58,181 bases of DNA from CAISIP01 sp043759735 (GTDB lineage Bacteria; Pseudomonadota; Gammaproteobacteria; Burkholderiales; Burkholderiaceae_C), in the NCBI GenBank assembly GCA_043759735.1, contig JAYUQC010000218.1:1-58181 (forward strand), given 5' to 3'. The notes beneath the pieces were generated by a model, which made no database searches, was not told the origin of the DNA, and saw only the letters and a list, made by a program, of their open reading frames with translations. Below are positions 43,026 through 50,933 of the stretch, in pieces (the stretch's first letter is position 1; each line of letters begins with the position of its first letter). A program made the translations under genes and the position numbers.

Positions 43026-43832
43026 CTACGGAGCTATGACCGTCGTCTGGGGTGCGCCAGAGCGGGTCGGGGAATGCGTGAGCGCTTTGAGGAATGACTC
43101 GAACAATATGGTGGTCTGCTCGACGTACAGCAAGGTGACGAGGATGTCGGTGACACGCCGCGCTTCGCGCGCCACATCGGCCATTCGCGCGACCGGAACA
43201 TACACGACATCTCCCTCGCCAAGGACAAGGTTGCTGGCAGCATCGCCCTCGATCATGACCCGACGCAAATCGACCGTGTGGACCACTATCTGCTCGCCGG
43301 TGTCGCGAACGATGACGACACCGCTCGGCCGAGCATCAATGGTCAAACCGCCGGCTTGCGCGATGGCTTCGGTCAGTGCCATGTTCGGCGTACTGAGCGT
43401 GTAGACCCCGGGGGCTTTTACCTCGCCGAGCAGGTGAATTTTGAGCGGTCGCGTGGAAGCAACGCTGACCCGCACGATCGGATCCTTGATGTAGTCGGTG
43501 AGGCCGATCCGGATTTCTTCTTCGACCTGGGTGACTGACTTTCTGGCAACCGGGCGTTCGCCAAGCATCGGGTAGGGCAGTGAACCATTGAAGTTGACGG
43601 TTGCCCGACGAGAAAAGTCGCTGTAGCCCCAGACGAAAATATCAACCTGGTCACCCGGACCGAGCAAGGCCGAACGCTGGAGATTTGTCGCCATTGCCGC
43701 CGCAGTCGCCGACGGTGTGGCAACTGGCTTTTCGCGCGTCACTGTCTGCATTGGCTGGGTGCTGCAGGCGCTCAAGAACAGAACCATGACAACGAGCACC
43801 GAAACGGTTGCAAGACCAAGAGTTCTGTTCAT
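43026..43832 (-). CDS. Wza-type polysaccharide export lipoprotein
   Basis: 268 residues. The lipoprotein signal is LVVMVLFLSACSTQP, with a lipidated cysteine at about 23. The poly-export domain is LLGPGDQVDIFVWGYSDFSR, and an SLBB domain follows (IHLLGEVKAPGVYTLSTPNM). The C-terminal about 60 residues lack a second SLBB repeat but contain a helix-like region (VARMADVAREARRVTDILVT) that could be the membrane-spanning helix. It is the first gene of the leftward locus 2 operon, facing a divergent glycosyltransferase. Confidence 0.9.
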   Translation of the reverse strand: MNRTLGLATVSVLVVMVLFLSACSTQPMQTVTREKPVATPSATAAAMATNLQRSALLGPGDQVDIFVWGYSDFSRRATVNFNGSLPYPMLGERPVARKSVTQVEEEIRIGLTDYIKDPIVRVSVASTRPLKIHLLGEVKAPGVYTLSTPNMALTEAIAQAGGLTIDARPSGVVIVRDTGEQIVVHTVDLRRVMIEGDAASNLVLGEGDVVYVPVARMADVAREARRVTDILVTLLYVEQTTILFESFLKALTHSPTRSGAPQTTVIAP

Positions 43833-43919
43833 GACGGACTCCGAATATGCATGTGGCCAGCCTCGTGATCGACGAATCCGCGCAGCACCTCCCTGAGCGT
43901 CTGAACGATATTACATCAT

Positions 43920-44019
43920 CGGACACTATGTTTCGCCGGTGTCCGGCAATCCGTGCCGGCCTGCGTCCGAGATCATCAACTAGGGCCGTGAAAATTGGAC
44001 TGGAGTCACCGGTGTCTGG
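43920..44019. promoter_or_regulatory. Divergent promoter region with inverted and direct repeats
   Basis: The 193-bp gap between the two locus 2 operons holds an inverted repeat CGGACAC (43920-43926) and GTGTCCG (43939-43945). It also has a direct repeat of TC(G/A)CCGGTGTC(C/T)GG at 43933-43946 and 44006-44019, 73 bp apart, about seven helical turns. These could be operators for a regulator of both operons. I cannot assign a -35/-10 pair with confidence. Confidence 0.45.
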
Positions 44020-44025
44020 GTTAAC

Positions 44026-45192
44026 ATGGAAAAAATGCGAACAATTCGCGTCGCCTATCTCGTGTATGGCACTGGTTTGGGAGGAGGTGAGTTGCTGCTC
44101 GCGAATCATCTGGCTTGTTGTGACCGTGAGAGGTTCGAGCCCTTGGCCGTCTGCTGCGCCGAGGGGTCGCTTGCTGCGCGGTTGCGAAGTTTGGGTATTC
44201 CAGTTTTCTTGTTGCCGCTGAACGCGCAGGCGAATGTGTTGGGCCGATTCTCGTTGCCGCACGCTCGCACGCTATGGCAACTGGCTAGCTTGCTGCGTCG
44301 TGAGCGGATTGACCTCATCCATTCTTACACGATGGAGACGCGAAACTATGCACACGCGGTGGCACTCCTCACGGGCTTGCCATTGATCCATACGAGCCAG
44401 GACACATGGTTTGGCGATATGTTTGGCCGCTTGCAGTGGCTTGCCCTCAACCGTATTCCCCGACGGATTGTCGTAACCTCCGAAACGGTTCGACGGAGCC
44501 TTCGGGTCGGAACAGCTCTGCGTGCCGATCGGGCTGTGCTGATCAGGCCGGGCATCGATCTCGGGCGGTTTTTTCCACGTTCCGATGCAGCCCAGGTTCG
44601 CGCCGAACTGGGCATTGCCGCGGGAGCCAAGGTGGTCGGGATTGTCGGGCGCCTGAGTTCGGTAAAGGATCATGCCACCTTCTTTGCCGCTGCCGCGCGT
44701 GTCGCCGCGTCTGCGCCGGATGCGCGGTTTCTGGTCGTTGGCGGCGCAGTGCTGGCCGACGATGACTACGCGCTCGAGATCCATCGGGACATTGCACGCC
44801 ACGGCCTGGGAGATCGCGTGATCATGACGGGGTTCCGCGATGATGTCGCCCCTTTGATCGGAGCCATGGACGTAGTTGTTTCGGCCTCGCCGCGCGAGAG
44901 CTTCGGGCTGGTGCTCGCCGAGGCGGCAGCCTGCGCGCGGCCCGTTGTAGCAACGCGCAGCGGTGGCGCAGAAGAAATCGTCGTTTCAGGTGAGACCGGC
45001 GTACTGGTCCCCCCCCGCGATCCGCAAGCCTTGGCGGATGCGATTTTGCAACTGCTGGGCGACCCGGTAACGGCGGCAGCCATGGGTGCTGCGGGCCGCA
45101 GGCACGCCGAGGCGCATTTCGATTTGCGGCGGATGGTGCGGGCCCTGGAGGCCGAGTACCTCTCGGTGGCCCGCCAATCGGGCTGGCACTGA
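44026..45192 (+). CDS. Glycosyltransferase family 4
   Basis: 388 residues (MEKMRTIRVAYLVYGTGLGG); ATG 44035 is an alternative start. GTGLGGGELLLANHL is the acceptor-side glycine loop. In the donor domain VGIVGRLSSVKDHATFFAAA and the EX7E motif ESFGLVLAE are present, followed by GGAEEIVVSGETGVLVPPRD. It is the first gene of the rightward locus 2 operon, divergent from the Wza-type gene. The next glycosyltransferase follows after 18 nt. Confidence 0.92.
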   Translation: MEKMRTIRVAYLVYGTGLGGGELLLANHLACCDRERFEPLAVCCAEGSLAARLRSLGIPVFLLPLNAQANVLGRFSLPHARTLWQLASLLRRERIDLIHSYTMETRNYAHAVALLTGLPLIHTSQDTWFGDMFGRLQWLALNRIPRRIVVTSETVRRSLRVGTALRADRAVLIRPGIDLGRFFPRSDAAQVRAELGIAAGAKVVGIVGRLSSVKDHATFFAAAARVAASAPDARFLVVGGAVLADDDYALEIHRDIARHGLGDRVIMTGFRDDVAPLIGAMDVVVSASPRESFGLVLAEAAACARPVVATRSGGAEEIVVSGETGVLVPPRDPQALADAILQLLGDPVTAAAMGAAGRRHAEAHFDLRRMVRALEAEYLSVARQSGWH

Positions 45193-45210
45193 CCCCATGC
45201 CCGAGATCAC

Positions 45211-46353
45211 ATGCGCATTGGCATAGAGGCTTCCAACTTGGTGGCCGAGTACCTCACCGGCATCGAGTACTCGCTGACACAACTCGTGCGCCATCTGCCG
45301 CGGGTGGACCAGCGCAACGACTATGTCTTGTATCTCAACTTCGTTCGCTCGGAGTACGCCGCGCGGTTCGACTCTCGTGTGCAGCCTTTGTTGTCGGAGC
45401 GGATGCAGGCGCGCGTCTGTCGCATACCCAATCGCCTGATGCAGTTTGCGCGCGGGCCCATGGGCTGGCCGATCGAGCGCACGGTTGGCCCTTGCGCAGT
45501 GGTCCTGTATCCGGCCTTCGACATGCACACGCAACGCGGTGGAGCGCGCGTGGCGACGATTCACGACCTTATGCCCATCACCCACGCCGACCAATACCCT
45601 GCGCCCGATGTCGCGCGGTTCCGCCGGGTGGTGGCGCGGATTGCCGCCGAAGCGGACGCCTTGATTGCCGTTTCGCAACATACGAAAGAAAAGATCGTCG
45701 AATACTTGCAAGTTCCCCCCGAACGCATCACGGTCGTGCACCACGGAGTCGATGAGAGTTTTCGCCCCGCTTCGGCCGAGGCGGTCGCGGCACTTCGCGA
45801 CCGCCTTGGTCTGGGGCGCCCCTATATTCTGTTTGTAGGAACCGCGGAACCGCGCAAGAACCTGCAGTGTCTCGTCGATGCATTTGGATTGCTGTGTGAT
45901 CGCGGCATGCCCGATGTCGACCTCGTGCTTGCCGGCAAGGCAGCCTGGGGCAGCCCGGGCCTGCGCGAACATGTCGCCGCGCATGGATTGGGGGCGCGGG
46001 TGCGCCTGCCGGGGCACATAGCAGGCGTGGATCTTCCCGCGCTCTATTCCGGCGCGATGGTTTTTGCTTTGCCGTCGCTGGCTGAGGGTTTTGGCATGCC
46101 ACTTCTCGAGGCCATGGCGTGTGGTGTACCGGTCGTCTCCTCCAATACGACCGCGATGCCTGAGGTATACGGCGACGCGGCGTTGGGCTTTGATCCGACC
46201 AGCCGCGAGGCTCTCGCCGCGGCGCTGGATCGCGTGCTAGCCAACGCTTCTGTGCGGGCCGACCTGGTTACGCGGGGATTCAGGCGTGCGGCGCACTTCA
46301 GCTGGGACCAGGCAGCGCGCAAGACGCTTGGTGTTCTCGAAGCCATTGCATGA
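45211..46353 (+). CDS. Glycosyltransferase family 4 (mannosyltransferase-like)
   Basis: 380 residues (MRIGIEASNLVAEYLTGIEY). VATIHDLMPITHADQYP and AVSQHTKEKIVEYL lie in the acceptor domain. FVGTAEPRKNLQCLVDAFGL, LAEGFGMPLLEAMACGVPV and AMPEVYGDAALGFDP lie in the donor domain, with both EX7E glutamates. It follows the first glycosyltransferase by 18 nt and precedes a FemAB-like gene by 16 nt. Confidence 0.92.
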   Translation: MRIGIEASNLVAEYLTGIEYSLTQLVRHLPRVDQRNDYVLYLNFVRSEYAARFDSRVQPLLSERMQARVCRIPNRLMQFARGPMGWPIERTVGPCAVVLYPAFDMHTQRGGARVATIHDLMPITHADQYPAPDVARFRRVVARIAAEADALIAVSQHTKEKIVEYLQVPPERITVVHHGVDESFRPASAEAVAALRDRLGLGRPYILFVGTAEPRKNLQCLVDAFGLLCDRGMPDVDLVLAGKAAWGSPGLREHVAAHGLGARVRLPGHIAGVDLPALYSGAMVFALPSLAEGFGMPLLEAMACGVPVVSSNTTAMPEVYGDAALGFDPTSREALAAALDRVLANASVRADLVTRGFRRAAHFSWDQAARKTLGVLEAIA

Positions 46354-46369
46354 ACGGGAAGCTCCAGGT

Positions 46370-47533
46370 ATGACGCTAAATGTCGAATTGGTCGATTCAT
46401 TGGCGGAATTCATGGCCCTTGCGCCGGAGTGGGACGCCGCACTTGCGCGTAGTCCGGGAGCCAGTGTTTTTCTCACCCACGCGTGGCTTGTGGGCAGTTG
46501 GTCATTCCTTGCGCCTGGTCGCCAACTGCACGCCCTGGTCCTGCGCGATGGCAGGCGCCTTTTGGGTGCATTGCCGATGGCGCTGGAGAAGCAGCGCTGG
46601 CGGGGATTCACGGTGCGAACCCTCGTATTCCTGACAGACCCTGTCACCTGCAACGTTCGCTCGGACATGCTCGTCGATGGGGACCCGGAACAGGCTGTCG
46701 AAGCGTTCGGCCGGTACCTGCGCGCGACGCGAGGCCAATGGGATGCAGCGGTGCTCGATTCAATGTCCGCGGAATCGCCGCTTGTGGCTGGCTACGATGC
46801 GTTTTGTGCGGCTGGGCGCGTGCTAGGGCGGCCGCTTGAGGAATATTGGAGGCTGCATAACCTTCCGGTTGAAACCGACTGGGACGCATACATGCAACAG
46901 CACACCGCACATTCGCGTGAGCACATGCGGCGAGAGCGCGCCAAGCTCGCGCGCCTTGGGGGCGTAACAAGCGAATTCAGTGTCGAACCTGCTGCCGTGT
47001 TGGTGGGTTTGGAGCTGTTTCTATCCCTGGAGCAAAGAACCGCAAAACGCCGCAAGGATGACTACACTGTGCTTGACGAGCGACTTCAATCTTATCTGCG
47101 AGCGCAGTTTCGTGGGCTTGCCAACGCCGGTTTTGCAATAGTTGCAACGCTGCGCCTGGACGGGGTTCCGGTGGCAAGTGCGCTTCTGGCGCGTTTCCAG
47201 GGCGTGATCCACACGCTGAACGATGTCTACGACGCGCAATTCGAGAAGGCGTATCCCGGTCACTATCTGCGCGGAGAAATCGTGCGGTATGCCTGGCAGG
47301 AGGGCTATCGGACTGTGGACTTCAATGGCTATGGCCAGCACTTGCAGCGCTGGCGGACCCATCCGCGTTCGTTCTACCGGGCCTTGTTCTACAGTTCGTC
47401 GGCATACGGTCGATTCTTGTCAATGTGCAAGTTCATGCTCGTGCCAGCCTTGCGCCGCCTGGTGCCGGCGCGATGGCAGCCACCAATTCCCGCGTTGCGG
47501 CCGGGAGACCGGGGATTGGAGCCTGCGAAATGA
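46370..47533 (+). CDS. FemAB/CelD-like GNAT acyltransferase
   Basis: 387 residues from ATG 46370 (MTLNVELVDSLAEFMALAPE), which lies just after the upstream stop. SVFLTHAWLVGSWSFL, YMQQHTAHSREHMRRERAKL, HTLNDVYDAQFEKAYPGHYL and RTVDFNGYGQHLQRW are the family landmarks, in the same order as in the other four members. No signal peptide or membrane segment. It overlaps the next FemAB-like gene by 4 nt. Function by family: transfer of an acyl or aminoacyl group; the substrate is unknown. Confidence 0.83.
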   Translation: MTLNVELVDSLAEFMALAPEWDAALARSPGASVFLTHAWLVGSWSFLAPGRQLHALVLRDGRRLLGALPMALEKQRWRGFTVRTLVFLTDPVTCNVRSDMLVDGDPEQAVEAFGRYLRATRGQWDAAVLDSMSAESPLVAGYDAFCAAGRVLGRPLEEYWRLHNLPVETDWDAYMQQHTAHSREHMRRERAKLARLGGVTSEFSVEPAAVLVGLELFLSLEQRTAKRRKDDYTVLDERLQSYLRAQFRGLANAGFAIVATLRLDGVPVASALLARFQGVIHTLNDVYDAQFEKAYPGHYLRGEIVRYAWQEGYRTVDFNGYGQHLQRWRTHPRSFYRALFYSSSAYGRFLSMCKFMLVPALRRLVPARWQPPIPALRPGDRGLEPAK

Positions 47534-48660
47534 TGCGCTCGCGCGTGGTCCACGCGGTGTCGGAGTTGTACGCCCTGAAGTGGGATTGGAGTCGGCTCGA
47601 GGGCGTGCAATCCGATCCGTTCCTGTCGTTTTCATGGATCACGTCCTGGCTGGAACATTTCGGCGGCGATGCCGTACCGCATGTCGTTGTGATCGAACGT
47701 GAATCCGGCGAAGTCGCCGGAATCGTTCCCCTGATGCTGCGACGCCAGCGCCGGCGCCGCATGACGGTGCGGGTCCTGTGTGCGCCGGTGCTCCATAGCG
47801 CCGGTCCGGCCCGCTGTGGCGCTGTGTGCACGCCATCTGACGACAAGGCGGTGATCGAATCGTTTGTCGGCTGGCTGGCCGCCGAAAGCCATCAATGGGA
47901 CGTGCTGGAGCTGGACGGGTTGCCTGCTGACGGACAACAGCTTGCGCTGCTGACCGATGCGGGTGCGCGAAAGGGATTGACACTGCTGCCTTTCGAGACT
48001 GCCGGGATCGCGCGCGTGCTTGCAGTCACGCAGCCGTGGTCGGACTATGTTCGTGGCCGCGGATCGCATTTCCGCCGCAGCCTGAACGACGAACGGCGCC
48101 GACTGGACCGCGCAGGGTCATGGTCGTTCATGGTGCTGCGTACGCCGCAGGAAGTTGCGCGCGGCATGAAAGATGTTCTCATGATCGTCGCCCAGCATCT
48201 TGTCGGTAGCGGCGCCCAGGGTCTGCTCGATGAAGACAGACGCGTGTTGGCGTTTGTGCAGGATGCCGTCACGCGCCTGGCCGCATCCGGGGCGATTGAT
48301 TTGCGCCTGCTCCTGATCGACCAGCGCCCCATTGCCTGCCTGCTGTCGATCGTGGCAGGGGAAACCGTCTATCCGTTACTGACCAAATACGCCCCGGGTT
48401 TTGAGGCTGCCTCCCCGGGCCGGGCCGTTATCATGTCCCTGGTCGAGGATGCGGCGAGCCAGGGTTATCGCGAGATCGACTTCCTCAGCGACTGGAATTA
48501 CCTCGCACGGTTTACCGATAATACCCGCATGTTTGTGAAGCTGACCGCGTTTCACCCTGGTTGGTATTCCCGGGTCGTGCGGGTTGAAAAGCATGTCTTC
48601 AGTCCCTGGCTGCACCGGCTGCGCGGCCGCTTGTCGGGTGCCGCCCGGGGCAGCGCATGA
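47530..48660 (+). CDS. FemAB/CelD-like GNAT acyltransferase
   Basis: 376 residues from ATG 47530, overlapping the previous stop as ATGA. FLSFSWITSWLEHFGG, YVRGRGSHFRRSLNDERRRL, YPLLTKYAPGFEAASPGRAV and YREIDFLSDWNYLARF follow the same order as in its neighbours. It overlaps the GNAT-aminotransferase fusion gene by 4 nt, so three related acyltransferase domains are made in tandem from coupled cistrons. This points to gene duplication followed by divergence. Confidence 0.83.
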   Translation: MMRSRVVHAVSELYALKWDWSRLEGVQSDPFLSFSWITSWLEHFGGDAVPHVVVIERESGEVAGIVPLMLRRQRRRRMTVRVLCAPVLHSAGPARCGAVCTPSDDKAVIESFVGWLAAESHQWDVLELDGLPADGQQLALLTDAGARKGLTLLPFETAGIARVLAVTQPWSDYVRGRGSHFRRSLNDERRRLDRAGSWSFMVLRTPQEVARGMKDVLMIVAQHLVGSGAQGLLDEDRRVLAFVQDAVTRLAASGAIDLRLLLIDQRPIACLLSIVAGETVYPLLTKYAPGFEAASPGRAVIMSLVEDAASQGYREIDFLSDWNYLARFTDNTRMFVKLTAFHPGWYSRVVRVEKHVFSPWLHRLRGRLSGAARGSA

Positions 48661-50933
48661 GTCTGGTGGTAGAGGCGCTGTCTGATGTCGCCGCGTTTGA
48701 GCGCGCGCAAAAGCAGTGGGACGGGTTGATCGAGCGGACCGGCCGACACGAGGTGTTCCTGTCGCATCGCTGGCTTGCCGCGTGGTTCAGGCATTTCCTT
48801 GGCGAGCATACGTTGCTGGTACTCGTGGTGAAAGAGGGCGAGCGCTGGGTTGGCGCGCTGCCGCTCGTCATGCGGACGGTGGCCTGGCGCGGCTTGCCCA
48901 TACGCTTCCTGGGACTCCCGGTGAACATGGCATCCGGCAATCTGCGTAGCGATCTTGTGGTGGGTGAGGCAGCGATCGAGGTCGCTCGCGCGCTGGTTGT
49001 GCATCTCGAGTCGCACTGCGGCCAGTGGGAGTGCTTGGAGCTCGATGGCTTCAGTGCGGGCACCCTCGGTTTTGCCGCGCTGCAAGAGGCGATACAAGCG
49101 TCGTCGTTGCGCACGACGACATGGCAGGTGGATCAGGAACTCTACTTCCTGCACCCCACCGGCACCTGGGAAGACTACCTCGGCACGCGGGGGCGAAAGT
49201 TCCGCCGAAACCTGCATGCCGCGTCAAATCGCCTTGCGCGCGCGGCTGCGATGCGGCTCCAGACCTGCCGCGCGCCAGATGCTCTTGCGGTTGGGCTGCA
49301 AGCCGTGTTCGACCTTGACTCCCGCTCCACCAAGGCAGGCCGCGAAGGGGTGCACTTGCTTGAAGGCGCTGCGGCCGGTTTCTACCGCTCACTGGTGGCT
49401 GAATTTGGAGCGACTGGCGAGTGCGGTATCGACCTTATCTGCGACGGCAATATTCCGGTCGCGTCGCTCTTGACGCTCTATTCGCGTGGTACGGCGTTTC
49501 TGTTGCACGTCGCCAACGCGCCGAATGCGGCAACTGTCAGCCCCGGGCGCATGTTGTTTGCGCACCTGATTGCCCGAGCGTGGCAAGACGGGACCTGCGA
49601 GGTCGACCTCAACGGGCGCACCCGCTTTGTGCAGACATGGTCCGACACGGCACGGGCGGTGTTGCGGTGCACGGTCTATAGCCGTAGCGTCCGCTCGCGC
49701 CTGGCATTCTGGCGCGACGAGGTGTTGGCGCCGGCGCGCATTCGCGCAAGTCGCGGCCATGCTTTGTGTCCCTCGACGCCCATTCCGCGGGTCGCTCAGG
49801 GTGTGACGAAGATGGTGGGTGACGCGTTGCCGCGCGCGCTGCGCGAGCGCCCGGCGCAGTATTACCAGGATGGGCGTACCGCGCTGGCGCTCGGGCTCGA
49901 CGCGCTGGCGCTTGCCTCGGGCGACGAAGTGCTTTTTCCGGCCTACCATTGCGGCTCGGAGTTCGAGGTGTTGCGGGCCAGAGGCTACAAACTGCGCTAT
50001 TACCCCGTGCCGTTGCGCCTTGAGGTGGATGTTGCAACGCTCGAACGCGTTTTGACACCGCGGACACGTGCGGTCTATCTCATTCATTACCTGGGTTTGC
50101 CGCAGGACGTGGCCCCGATCGCCGCCTTTTGCCGCGCGCGTAGGCTTTTGTTGATCGAAGATTGTGCCCAGGCGCTTTACTCGGGCAGTAACGCGCGTTC
50201 AGTCGGTCTGCACGGTGATCTGGCGATATTCAGCTTGCACAAATTCCTGCCTCTGACCGATGGCGGCGCCGCCGTCATCGGGGGCCGGCGCGAACTGCCG
50301 CCCGGCGATGGACTCGGTGCACGCGATCATCTGTTGCTTGCGCTGCGCTGCGCTGCTTTCGCATCGCGCTGCGCGGCGGGCCGCGCCGCAGCGCTGGTTC
50401 ATATCGGCATCGCAATTGCCGACGCAGGATGGCATTTTGCCCGGATTGCGCCAATTGCCCGTGCGCGCGCCATGTCCGACGCGAGTCGGCGGCGTTATCT
50501 CGCAATCGACCATGGCACGGTCGTCGCGCGCCGCCTGCAGAACTACCGCCAACTGCATGCATTGTTCTCGGGCTTGGCAGGAGTCGAGCCGTTGCTCGAT
50601 CCCGGCGCGGAGGGATTTGTTCCATTGCTGTTTCCGCTTTGGGTCGACAACCCGGCGCCACTGTTGGCGTCACTTGACCGAGCCGGGATTGAGGTCGGGC
50701 TGCACTGGTCGGCAATCGACGCGCGCTTTCCGATCGAGCAGTTCCCCGAGGTGGTTCGGCTCAAGGCGCACCTGCTCGTGATGCCGGTACACCAGGACAT
50801 GAGCTCCGACGATCAGGCGCGCATCGCGCACGCCGTCGCAAGCATGGCCTATATTTCCAGGCCGGATACAGCGCTTGAAAGCAACTCGGCGCGGCGCAAC
50901 ACGGTACAAGAAGCAATCACCAAGGAGGACTAA
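48657..50933 (+). CDS. Fusion of FemAB/CelD-like GNAT domain with DegT/DnrJ/EryC1-type aminotransferase
   Basis: 758 residues. Residues 1 to about 350 are a FemAB/CelD-like domain (VFLSHRWLAAWFRHFL, YLGTRGRKFRRNLHAASNRL, LLHVANAPNAATVSPGRMLF, CEVDLNGRTRFVQTW). Residues about 385-740 are a fold-type I PLP enzyme of the DegT sugar-aminotransferase family: DEVLFPAYHCGSEFEVLRA, LIEDCAQALYSG with Asp502 for the pyridine nitrogen, and FSLHKFLPLTDGG with Lys529 for the Schiff base. The two parts are joined without a stop or frame change. A single chain could both aminate a keto-sugar and acylate the new amine; that is inference. Coupled upstream by 4 nt and directly abutting the amidotransferase-like gene. 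Confidence 0.85.
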   Translation: MSLVVEALSDVAAFERAQKQWDGLIERTGRHEVFLSHRWLAAWFRHFLGEHTLLVLVVKEGERWVGALPLVMRTVAWRGLPIRFLGLPVNMASGNLRSDLVVGEAAIEVARALVVHLESHCGQWECLELDGFSAGTLGFAALQEAIQASSLRTTTWQVDQELYFLHPTGTWEDYLGTRGRKFRRNLHAASNRLARAAAMRLQTCRAPDALAVGLQAVFDLDSRSTKAGREGVHLLEGAAAGFYRSLVAEFGATGECGIDLICDGNIPVASLLTLYSRGTAFLLHVANAPNAATVSPGRMLFAHLIARAWQDGTCEVDLNGRTRFVQTWSDTARAVLRCTVYSRSVRSRLAFWRDEVLAPARIRASRGHALCPSTPIPRVAQGVTKMVGDALPRALRERPAQYYQDGRTALALGLDALALASGDEVLFPAYHCGSEFEVLRARGYKLRYYPVPLRLEVDVATLERVLTPRTRAVYLIHYLGLPQDVAPIAAFCRARRLLLIEDCAQALYSGSNARSVGLHGDLAIFSLHKFLPLTDGGAAVIGGRRELPPGDGLGARDHLLLALRCAAFASRCAAGRAAALVHIGIAIADAGWHFARIAPIARARAMSDASRRRYLAIDHGTVVARRLQNYRQLHALFSGLAGVEPLLDPGAEGFVPLLFPLWVDNPAPLLASLDRAGIEVGLHWSAIDARFPIEQFPEVVRLKAHLLVMPVHQDMSSDDQARIAHAVASMAYISRPDTALESNSARRNTVQEAITKED

